Shown here piece by piece: positions 58,199 through 64,000 of a stretch of DNA of 64,000 nucleotides (its first letter is position 1; each line of letters starts with the position of its first letter). The DNA is from Pedobacter kyungheensis (GTDB taxonomy: Bacteria > Bacteroidota > Bacteroidia > Sphingobacteriales > Sphingobacteriaceae), in contig NZ_JSYN01000028.1 of NCBI RefSeq assembly GCF_000812965.1, positions 62,001-126,000 of the forward strand, in the 5' to 3' direction. Made by a program: the position numbers and the translations under genes. Below the pieces are notes generated by a model. The model was not told the origin of the DNA and ran no database searches. It saw nothing but the letters and a program-made list of their open reading frames with translations.

Positions 58199-58588
58199 TT
58201 ATTCGTTTGGTGGCACAACATCTGTAATGCTAAAAACTTTTAGTCCGGCCGGAACTTTCCATTGCACCGTATCGCCTTTTCTAAAACCAATCAGTGCTGC
58301 CGCAATAGGTGTGGTAACCGAGATTTTCTTTTCTTTGATATTGGCGTATTGCGGCAGCACAATGGTTAGGGCTGTAGTTTCGCCTGTCGCCTCGTCGGTT
58401 ATCCACACCCGGGCATTTAATCTGATGCCATGTGCAGGAAATGCTTCCTTTTTAATGATAATTGCCCTGCTTAGCTCTGCCGAAAGCGACATTTCATCAC
58501 TTCCAGCATTTTGTTTACTAAAATAAGGCTTAAGGAGGTTATAGTCCTCCTGGGTGATAATCACCGGATTGCTCTCGTTTGGATTCAT
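58199..58588 (-). CDS. GreA/GreB C-terminal-type (Rnk-like) factor
   Basis: A 129-residue protein with the C-terminal FKBP-like domain of GreA/GreB (VWITDEATGETTALTIVLPQYANIKEKKISVTTPIAAALIGFRKGDTVQWKVPAG) but only a short N-terminal segment, as in Rnk-like proteins. It probably binds the RNA polymerase secondary channel region without the full transcript-cleavage coiled coil. I use the ATG at 58588 (MNPNESNPV). Transcribed alone. Confidence 0.85.
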   Translation of the reverse strand: MNPNESNPVIITQEDYNLLKPYFSKQNAGSDEMSLSAELSRAIIIKKEAFPAHGIRLNARVWITDEATGETTALTIVLPQYANIKEKKISVTTPIAAALIGFRKGDTVQWKVPAGLKVFSITDVVPPNE

Positions 58589-58790
58589 ATTTATTGTTTT
58601 TAAATGGATTTGAAATTGAAAAAAACACAAGCGCGGCAATATATCGCCAATGGCGTCCTTCTTTTTTTTAATAAATTGCTGCTGAATTGTGTTTAACCCC
58701 AAACCAGGGATGGTATGTTATAGGCTTGGGGCAAAATGATCAAAATCCTTAAAGCTAGGGATGTAGAAGAGCCTGGCTGAAAAGTTACTG

Positions 58791-58931
58791 ATGCCCGATT
58801 TTCGAAGCACGCGCAAGCCATACCTGTTGCAGCTTAAAGCAAAAGGTTTAGGATTAGCGATTATATGGTTGCTACAAGGCTTCAATTTATCCAAATATAA
58901 CCTTTATGGTGCCAGTCTGCAAACTCATTAG
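58791..58931 (+). CDS. Possible 46-residue protein
   Basis: A small frame, MPDFRSTRKPYLLQLKAKGL and then GLAIIWLLQGFNLSKYNLYG, stopping at TAG 58929-58931. Codon use resembles the neighbours, but there is no family, promoter or ribosome-binding evidence. It may be chance. Confidence 0.2.
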   Translation: MPDFRSTRKPYLLQLKAKGLGLAIIWLLQGFNLSKYNLYGASLQTH

Positions 58932-58962
58932 CTTCAATTAACATGATTATGACGTGTTGCAG

Positions 58963-59931
58963 TTAAATTTTGCTTACCGCATTGATGAAGTAAGGTGAAT
59001 CGTTCCACTTAATTTTTTTATAGCTAAAGTCTTTTTTTAGCGCCTCAGGAAGGCAATCCCACACGGCCTGACTCATTTTTTCGAGTAGTAGTTTTTTAGA
59101 AAAGGTATCGGATACCACAAAACTGATTTCCCTTACCGGTTTAGGGTCTTTGAAAGTTTTAAAGAGCGCGGTTTCTTTCTCGTTGATGATTGAAAGTGCC
59201 GGAATAATGGCAAAGCCAAGCTTGGCGCGTACCAGGTTTTTCAGTGTTTCGATCGAAGAGATATCATAACTGAACTGTTCTTTTATTTTACCCGGCTCCT
59301 TGATTCCGCAAATATCCAATAGCTGTGCATTGTAGCAGTATTCGTTCTGCAACAACAACAATTCAGGCTTATCATAGGGCTGTAACTCGTAAAAATCGTC
59401 GTTGGCCATGGGATGGTTTTCATTTAAATAAGCCACAAAAGGTTCTTTAAAAATGGCATGTTCAACCAGGTTTGGATGACCTGTTGGCGTTGCCATAATG
59501 GCCACATCGATTGCTCCTGTTTCTACATCCTGCATCAGCTGACCTGTATTGGCCTCTTTAATTACAAAATTTACTTTGGGCGCGATGGTTTTCATGGCGC
59601 TGATAAATAAGGGAATAAGATAGGGCGATAAGGTTGAAATTATACCCAGTTTCAATTCGCCTTCGAGCAGGTTTTTCTGGTTAATTACAAAATCGCGGAT
59701 TTCATCGGTTTCACGCAAAATTTTCCTGGCGCGGTTAATAATCTCCTTACCCAGTACTGTTGGTGTTAGTGGCACCTTGTTGCGATCGAAAATTTTAATC
59801 CCGATTTCTTCTTCCAGGTTTTTGAGTTGTATGGTAAGCCCGGGTTGTGTTACCATGCAAACTTCTGCCGCCCGCGCAAAATGACGTTCCTCATCCAATG
59901 CCACTACGTATTTCAATTGCTGAATAGTCAT
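58963..59931 (-). CDS. oxyR: OxyR-type LysR regulator
   Basis: A 322-residue LysR regulator with N-terminal HTH (MTIQQLKYVVALDEERHFARAAEVCMVTQP) and an effector domain carrying Cys199 and Cys208 (NEYCYNAQLLDICGI). These are the same positions and spacing as the peroxide-sensing cysteines of E. coli OxyR. It should therefore sense hydrogen peroxide by disulfide formation. It is divergent from an OsmC gene across 119 bases that contain a 19-bp palindrome and a strong promoter. A minus-strand TATCTTTA (59950-59957) could be its own promoter. Confidence 0.92.
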   Translation of the reverse strand: MTIQQLKYVVALDEERHFARAAEVCMVTQPGLTIQLKNLEEEIGIKIFDRNKVPLTPTVLGKEIINRARKILRETDEIRDFVINQKNLLEGELKLGIISTLSPYLIPLFISAMKTIAPKVNFVIKEANTGQLMQDVETGAIDVAIMATPTGHPNLVEHAIFKEPFVAYLNENHPMANDDFYELQPYDKPELLLLQNEYCYNAQLLDICGIKEPGKIKEQFSYDISSIETLKNLVRAKLGFAIIPALSIINEKETALFKTFKDPKPVREISFVVSDTFSKKLLLEKMSQAVWDCLPEALKKDFSYKKIKWNDSPYFINAVSKI

Positions 59932-59933
59932 GA

Positions 59934-59975
59934 TTATAAATTTAATTTATAAAGATATAAAATTATCAATTTGAT
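59934..59975. promoter_or_regulatory. Candidate OxyR operator between oxyR and osmC
   Basis: A perfect 9+1+9 palindrome TTATAAATT-T-AATTTATAA (59934-59952) begins three bases from the oxyR ATG. It is followed by GATA-TAAAAT-TATC (59954-59967) and ATCAA-T-TTGAT (59965-59975). The last overlaps the -33 TTTG of the osmC promoter. The layout fits LysR-type autoregulation plus activation of the divergent gene. The E. coli ATAG-N7-CTAT spacing is not reproduced. Confidence 0.55.
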
Positions 59976-60001
59976 TTATGATCGTAGCCGCAATAAATTT
60001 G
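59970..60001 (+). promoter_or_regulatory. osmC promoter (TTTG-N20-TAAATTTG)
   Basis: TTTG at 59970-59973 and TAAATTTG at 59994-60001, 20 bases apart: the best complete Bacteroidota promoter in the window. The predicted start is near 60008. Confidence 0.7.
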
Positions 60002-60050
60002 TTCCAACAAAAAAGATCAAATCACTATAAACATTTAAAAAATTAAGATC

Positions 60051-60470
60051 ATGAAATTTACAAGAACAGCAAACGCCAATTGGAAAGGTACAGGAATGGA
60101 CGGAAAAGGAACCATCAGCACCCAAAGTACTACTTTAGACCAGGCACAATTATCATTTAAAACCCGTTTTGCGGAAGGTGTTGGCACCAACCCCGAAGAA
60201 CTGATTGCCGCAGCACACTCGGGTTGTTTTACCATGCAACTGAGCTTCCTGTTAAGCGAGGCAGGTCTGGTTCCCGAAAACCTGGATACCAAAGCCAATG
60301 TAACTTTTGAGAATGGCACCATTACTTTAATCCACCTTGAATTAACCGGCAGTGTTGCAGGAATTGATGAAGAAGAATTTAAAGTTTTTGCGCAAAAGGC
60401 AAAAGAAATTTGTCCGGTATCTAAATTATTAAATACCGAAATCACTTTATCTGCATCGCTGGTAGCCTAA
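60051..60470 (+). CDS. osmC: OsmC family peroxiredoxin
   Basis: A 139-residue OsmC-fold thiol peroxidase. It contains MDGKGTISTQSTTLD, GTNPEELIAAAHSGCFTMQLSFLL with the peroxidatic Cys, and KAKEICPVSKLL with the resolving Cys. Organic or hydrogen peroxide is reduced. Divergence from an oxyR gene with an intact redox-Cys pair points to peroxide-induced expression. The hydrolase gene 48 bases downstream may be in the same operon. Confidence 0.93.
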   Translation: MKFTRTANANWKGTGMDGKGTISTQSTTLDQAQLSFKTRFAEGVGTNPEELIAAAHSGCFTMQLSFLLSEAGLVPENLDTKANVTFENGTITLIHLELTGSVAGIDEEEFKVFAQKAKEICPVSKLLNTEITLSASLVA

Positions 60471-60518
60471 GCGCTATTAAAAAAACATAATAAGTTAAAC
60501 CCTATAATTTTAAACAAA

Positions 60519-61316
60519 ATGAAAACACCTATAAAAGGACAATTGAATGCATTTTTCATGTTCGCCATCTTATTTTTTACAGCTTTATTTTCGGTTAGTG
60601 ATGTAGCCGCACAAAGCAAAGGCCCAATTAAAAACGTTGTACTGGTACATGGTGCCTTCGCCGATGGTTCGGGATGGAGATCGCTATACGAAGTATTAAC
60701 TCAAAAAGGTTATCAGGTAACGGTTGTACAAAACCCTTTAACTTCGCTTGAAGATGATGTGGCAGCTACTAATGCCGTACTCGATAAACAAGATGGGCCA
60801 ACCATTCTGGTAGGCCACTCGTGGGGCGGAACGGTAATTACACAAGCGGGTAACCACCCTAAAGTTGCAGGTTTGGTTTATGTAGCTGCTTTACAACCCG
60901 ATAACGGTGAAACCTCCTTACAATGGCTGCAAACAGCGCCACCTGCACCAGAAAACGGTGTTTTAAACGCTGACGATAAAGGCATCATTTATTACGATAA
61001 AGCCAAATTCCATGCAGGTTTCTGTGCCGATATCAGCAAAGCTCAGGCCGATTTTATGTATGCTTCGCAAGGTGCTTTTCATGCCAAAGGTTTCTTAGCC
61101 CCTATTACTAAAGCGGCCTGGAGAGATAAACCGGCTTACGCAGTGATTGCAACTGAAGATAAAAGCATCAATCCTGATATCCAACGCGCGATGTACAAAC
61201 GCTCAAACACCAAAACTACCGAAATTAAAGGCAGCCATGTGGTGTTCATCTCTCAACCTAAGGCAGTGGCCGAGGTAATTATTAACGCATCGAAAGAGAT
61301 TGCCGGCAAAAACTAA
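60519..61316 (+). CDS. Exported alpha/beta hydrolase
   Basis: A 265-residue alpha/beta hydrolase with a signal peptide (about 1-31, ending DVAAQS). The oxyanion region is LVHGAFADGSGW, the nucleophile Ser in VGHSWGGTVI, the acid in IATEDKSINPD and the His in IKGSHVVFISQP, so the triad is complete. Related enzymes occur beside peroxide genes in several bacteria. Substrate unknown. Probably co-transcribed with osmC under OxyR control. Confidence 0.88.
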   Translation: MKTPIKGQLNAFFMFAILFFTALFSVSDVAAQSKGPIKNVVLVHGAFADGSGWRSLYEVLTQKGYQVTVVQNPLTSLEDDVAATNAVLDKQDGPTILVGHSWGGTVITQAGNHPKVAGLVYVAALQPDNGETSLQWLQTAPPAPENGVLNADDKGIIYYDKAKFHAGFCADISKAQADFMYASQGAFHAKGFLAPITKAAWRDKPAYAVIATEDKSINPDIQRAMYKRSNTKTTEIKGSHVVFISQPKAVAEVIINASKEIAGKN

Positions 61317-61336
61317 GGAAAAAATTCGCAAATCTA

Positions 61337-61396
61337 ACAGGTGGGTGGTGACACCCACCTGTAGCGTGTGCTATTGGGCGGTGTCTCCACCGCCCA
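61337..61396. repeat. REP-like palindrome pair
   Basis: ACAGGTGGGT-GGTGAC-ACCCACCTGT (61337-61362) and TGGGCGGTG-TCTC-CACCGCCCA (61375-61396, complete arms), 12 bases apart. They are GC-rich in an AT-rich gap and share the GGTG...CACC layout of the RAYT-associated palindromes at 32 kb, but differ in sequence. Confidence 0.75.
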
Positions 61397-61492
61397 TTTG
61401 AGTTGATTTTGTGATAATTAATCTATTTTAATGTTACATCGCTTGTTAATCAAAATAGCATTTATACAATGAAGTCTTATAAAGCTCACTCG

Positions 61493-61825
61493 TTATTTCC
61501 CATGAATTAGATTGATTATTTTACCATCAGATCTTTGTATTTCTATATGAGGAACACCACCATACATACCTTTCTCCAAGGTGCCATCCACTACCCAAAT
61601 ACCATTTTTCAATTTTACAATGAAAGGTTTTCGTTCAAGCACTTTTTCACCATATACACGAACAAATATTATTTGTGCAATCTGAATGGCAGTAGTACTG
61701 TCAGGTACATATCCTTCATTAATATCCCATTCCTTTTGCTCAACATTAGAACGACATTTTAATATAACTGGAGCTATCAGAAAAATCAATAACCATAATC
61801 TAACATTTCTATAAACTAATTTCAT
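61493..61825 (-). CDS. NTF2-fold immunity-like protein, exported
   Basis: A 110-residue protein with an N-terminal hydrophobic segment ending IAPVILKCRSN, possibly a lipoprotein signal. The rest is an NTF2-fold immunity-type domain: YVPDSTTAIQIAQIIFVRVYGEKVLERKPFIVKLKNGIWVVDGTLEKGMYGGVPHIEIQRSDGKIINL. Related domains neutralise polymorphic toxins. No toxin gene is adjacent, so it is an orphan and may have another role. The gene is AT-rich, suggesting transfer. Confidence 0.75.
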   Translation of the reverse strand: MKLVYRNVRLWLLIFLIAPVILKCRSNVEQKEWDINEGYVPDSTTAIQIAQIIFVRVYGEKVLERKPFIVKLKNGIWVVDGTLEKGMYGGVPHIEIQRSDGKIINLIHGK

Positions 61826-61896
61826 TCGGTTTAACTTTAATTAATAGGTAAAATGGCATCACCGCTTTGCTTTTTATAAAACGATTTAAATTTGAT

Positions 61897-63480
61897 TTAC
61901 AAAAGCTTCACCCGCTCCTCTTCCAAATCGATCTGGTAAATATGTAATCTGATCATCTCATCATGAAGTTCGGCATCATTTCGGTTTAATGCTGACAGGA
62001 AATTGCGTTGTCCGTCGAGTAGCTCCATATAGGCTTTTTTGGTGCTTTCGCTCATTTTAACCTGCTCTGGATTATTTATTTTATGCTCCCACTGCGTTAT
62101 CATCCGTTGTAAATGCACATCTTTTTCTACCTGACCATCCTGCTGTGCTTTTAATATCCTAACCGTTTCTGCCACCAGCTGGCTTTTAATCCGGTGTCTG
62201 GCTTCTTCTTCGCCAAGCTCTGGAATGTGTCCAAAAATGCCGGAACGTTTGATAAGATATGGCAGAGTTAAGCCCTGAATTAACAATGTAAGCAGGATAA
62301 CGGTAAAAGTGATAAATAAAATGAGGTTGCGATGAGGGAAGGGCGCTCCACCTTTAAGGGTTAAAGGAATGGCCAGGGCTGCAGCAAGCGATACCACACC
62401 GCGCATTCCGGTCCAGCCCAGCAATAGCGGCATGCGCCACCTGATGCGGCTGCTTCCTCTCAAAACGGCTAAATCGGGTCTGAATAAAATAGTGGCTACC
62501 AGGGCACTGTAGGAGCTGATAATCCGCGCAACAATTAATATCGCAGTTACGATGAGTCCATAAGTAATGGCCTGCCCTATCGGTATACCATCTGCATGGA
62601 GCCCATCTACTACCTCAGGCAGTTCGAGGCCAATGAGCATAAATACAATGCCGTTAAGAATAAAAATCATGGCTTCCCAAACACTGTAACCGCGTATACG
62701 ACTGGCACTGGTTAAAAAAGTAAGCCGGCGGAGCGATAAAAACAAGCCGCCCGAGACCACAGCCAGCACCCCCGAGCTGTGTACCTGCTCGGCAACCCAA
62801 TATAAAAAATAAGGCTCAATTAGCGTAAAAACAATATCAGAAGCCGCATCGGTAGGCAAACGTTTATGTGCCTGTGCAAACAGCCAGCCAAATAACAAAC
62901 CGATGCCAATGCCACCTGCAATCATCCACGAAAAGCTCAGTATAGCATCCTGAAAAATAAACTGCCCGGTACCCACAGCCACCAATGCAAACCTGAAAAT
63001 AATAAGAGAAGAGGCATCATTCAGCAAACTTTCACCTTCGAGTATGGTAGCCGTTGATCTGGGGATTTTTACAAATTTCATGATGGCTCCGGTACTTACC
63101 GCATCTGGCGGAGATACAATTCCGCCAAGCAAAAAGCCCAGCGCCAGGCTAAAACCGGGGATAAAATAATTGGCCACAACGGCAACGGCCAGCGCAGAGA
63201 ACAACACTACCAAAAATGCAAAGCTCCCAATCATGCGCCACCACTTTTTCATCTCCTTAAAAGAAATGCTCCACGAAGCCTCGAACAAAAGCGGCGGCAG
63301 GAAAATAAAGAAAATCATATTGGGATCGACCTGCACCTTAGGTAAACCCGGAACAAAGCTGATGAGTAAACCTGCTATAACCAATAATACCGGGTAGGCA
63401 ATGCGTAACTTTGTTGCCAGCATCTCGATCAGTACTATTGCGGCAACCAGGGCCAGCATAAAAGGTAATTGTTCGTGCAT
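61897..63480 (-). CDS. CPA1-type Na+/H+ antiporter
   Basis: A 527-residue antiporter with about 12-13 membrane helices (residues 5-410) and a hydrophilic C-terminal tail. It exchanges Na+ (or K+) for H+ across the inner membrane. LLGGIVSPPDAVSTGAIMKFVKIPRSTATILEGESLLNDASSLIIFRFAL is the NhaP/CPA1 signature with the Asp pair, and GWTGMRGVVSLAAALAIPL is the second hallmark. Transcribed alone. Confidence 0.93.
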   Translation of the reverse strand: MHEQLPFMLALVAAIVLIEMLATKLRIAYPVLLVIAGLLISFVPGLPKVQVDPNMIFFIFLPPLLFEASWSISFKEMKKWWRMIGSFAFLVVLFSALAVAVVANYFIPGFSLALGFLLGGIVSPPDAVSTGAIMKFVKIPRSTATILEGESLLNDASSLIIFRFALVAVGTGQFIFQDAILSFSWMIAGGIGIGLLFGWLFAQAHKRLPTDAASDIVFTLIEPYFLYWVAEQVHSSGVLAVVSGGLFLSLRRLTFLTSASRIRGYSVWEAMIFILNGIVFMLIGLELPEVVDGLHADGIPIGQAITYGLIVTAILIVARIISSYSALVATILFRPDLAVLRGSSRIRWRMPLLLGWTGMRGVVSLAAALAIPLTLKGGAPFPHRNLILFITFTVILLTLLIQGLTLPYLIKRSGIFGHIPELGEEEARHRIKSQLVAETVRILKAQQDGQVEKDVHLQRMITQWEHKINNPEQVKMSESTKKAYMELLDGQRNFLSALNRNDAELHDEMIRLHIYQIDLEEERVKLL

Positions 63481-63530
63481 ATTTTAAGTTTTCTTTTTAA
63501 AAATAGCAAAAACAAATATATCAATCAGCG

Positions 63531-63664
63531 AAATTTGCGTGATCGGCCTATCGTGTGGACACATCTTTTGCAGTTCCCTTTGCACTTTCCGTCATTGCCA
63601 GCTCGACTGGCAATCTTAATGCTGTAAAAAGGCTAGCGAACCATACGCCAAAATTTGCGTGATC
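63531..63664. repeat. AATTTGCGTGATC direct repeat with an included CGTCATTGCC element
   Basis: AATTTGCGTGATC occurs at about 63532-63544 and 63652-63664. Between them CGTCATTGCCAGCTCGACTGGCAATCTTAA (63590-63619, shown as landmark only) is a copy of the dispersed CGTCATT...CAATCTT family with TTGCCAG/CTGGCAA inverted. Confidence 0.6.
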
Positions 63665-63701
63665 AGCGGAAAACCGCTCTAATGCTCCCACGGATTTAAG
63701 A

Positions 63702-64000
63702 TTATGAAATCATTTTAGCCAGGTTGCCCAATTGTTTAAGTTTAAATTTCAGTTCATCAGACCAGGGCAGGCCTATACAAAGCCTGATACAATTCTCGAA
63801 CTGATCTTGCAAGGTAAACATACGCCCCGGGGCAACGCTGATTTGTTTTTTAATGGCCAGATCGTATAGTTTAATAGTATCTACCCCTTTATCAAATTCG
63901 ACCCACAGCGCGAGCCCACCTTGTGGCCTGCTGGTTTTGGTGCCTTCAGGGAAATAATCGGCTATGGCCTGAACATAGTTTTGATAGTTGTGTTGTAAAG
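63702..64000 (-). CDS. MocR/PdxR-type PLP-dependent regulator or aminotransferase, C-terminal part
   Basis: This frame runs off the right edge, so only the last 98 complete codons are seen. It reads SRPQGGLALWVEFDKGVDTI, then LAIKKQISVAPGRMFTLQDQ and CIRLCIGLPWSDELKFKLKQ, ending LAKMIS. GGLALWVEF and SVAPGRMF are typical of the aminotransferase domain of GntR/MocR regulators, which sense PLP-linked metabolites. The N-terminal HTH, if any, lies outside the window. Confidence 0.85.
   Translation of the reverse strand, partial: LQHNYQNYVQAIADYFPEGTKTSRPQGGLALWVEFDKGVDTIKLYDLAIKKQISVAPGRMFTLQDQFENCIRLCIGLPWSDELKFKLKQLGNLAKMIS

Noticed and set aside
59934..59975. Canonical E. coli OxyR site (ATAG-N7-CTAT repeats)
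   Set aside because: The spacing and ATAG/CTAT units are not present; only generic LysR-like palindromes are claimed.

Overview
The window looks like chromosomal DNA of a Bacteroidota member of the Sphingobacteriaceae, most likely Pedobacter or a close relative. This rests on recognised gene content (fused SecDF, O-succinylhomoserine sulfhydrylase, GxxExxY and four-helix-bundle orphan genes, DUF1573 and DUF3276 proteins, GH20/GH29 glycosidases, cydAB), on promoters of the Bacteroidota type (TAnnTTTG at -7, TTTG near -33), and on the scarcity of Shine-Dalgarno sequences. I could run no database search, so the genus is inference. I see no prophage, CRISPR array, rRNA or complete insertion sequence.

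Layout. 0.7-4.6 kb: a cell-envelope metallopeptidase/propeller/barrel protein, a LapA-like membrane protein, an orphan GxxExxY gene and a degenerate receiver. 4.7-12.8 kb: pirin, AlkD-like glycosylase, GH20 hexosaminidase, a lipoprotein, metZ, an OsmC protein and ispE. 13.2-18.4 kb: thyA, an inserted four-helix-bundle gene, folA and secDF. 18.8-27.4 kb: ndh, HMG-CoA lyase, GNAT, iron-permease-like protein, fbaA, accD, a YCII protein and an M28 peptidase. 27.9-31.7 kb: cydAB (bd oxidase) with a repeat array inside it, then a secreted metallo-beta-lactamase-fold hydrolase. 32-33 kb: a RAYT transposase bracketed by REP palindromes. 33.7-38.8 kb: cysteine desulfurase, glmM, and a methyltransferase-PAP2-ZIP operon. 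38.9-40.3 kb: tandem Uma2 genes. 40.3-46.1 kb: a housekeeping block on the minus strand (DUF5522, beta-CASP exonuclease, coaE, ybbR-like, yajC, DUF1573, nusB, leucine dehydrogenase). 46.3-53.2 kb: ABC exporter, DUF3276, ychF, mgtE. 53.5 kb: tRNA-Arg(CCG). 54-57.2 kb: lone receiver and a divergent GH29 fucosidase/AraC pair. 58-61.3 kb: Gre-like factor, then OxyR divergent from OsmC and an alpha/beta hydrolase. 61.5-64 kb: orphan NTF2-type immunity-like protein, Na+/H+ antiporter and the C-terminal end of a MocR-type regulator.

The most striking non-gene signal is repeat structure. Many intergenic gaps carry short degenerate 'words' repeated with roughly 10-15 bp spacing, usually as a head-to-head inverted pair. 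Some pairs are empty. In four places the pair encloses small, AT-rich orphan gene(s) unrelated to their neighbours: GxxExxY (about 4 kb), a four-helix-bundle protein (14 kb, splitting thyA from folA), RAYT (32 kb) and two Uma2 nucleases (39 kb). The RAYT/REP case is a known type of domesticated mobile system. The other three share its layout and may be analogous, undescribed systems. An empty pair at 24.8 kb uses the same words as the arms around the four-helix gene.
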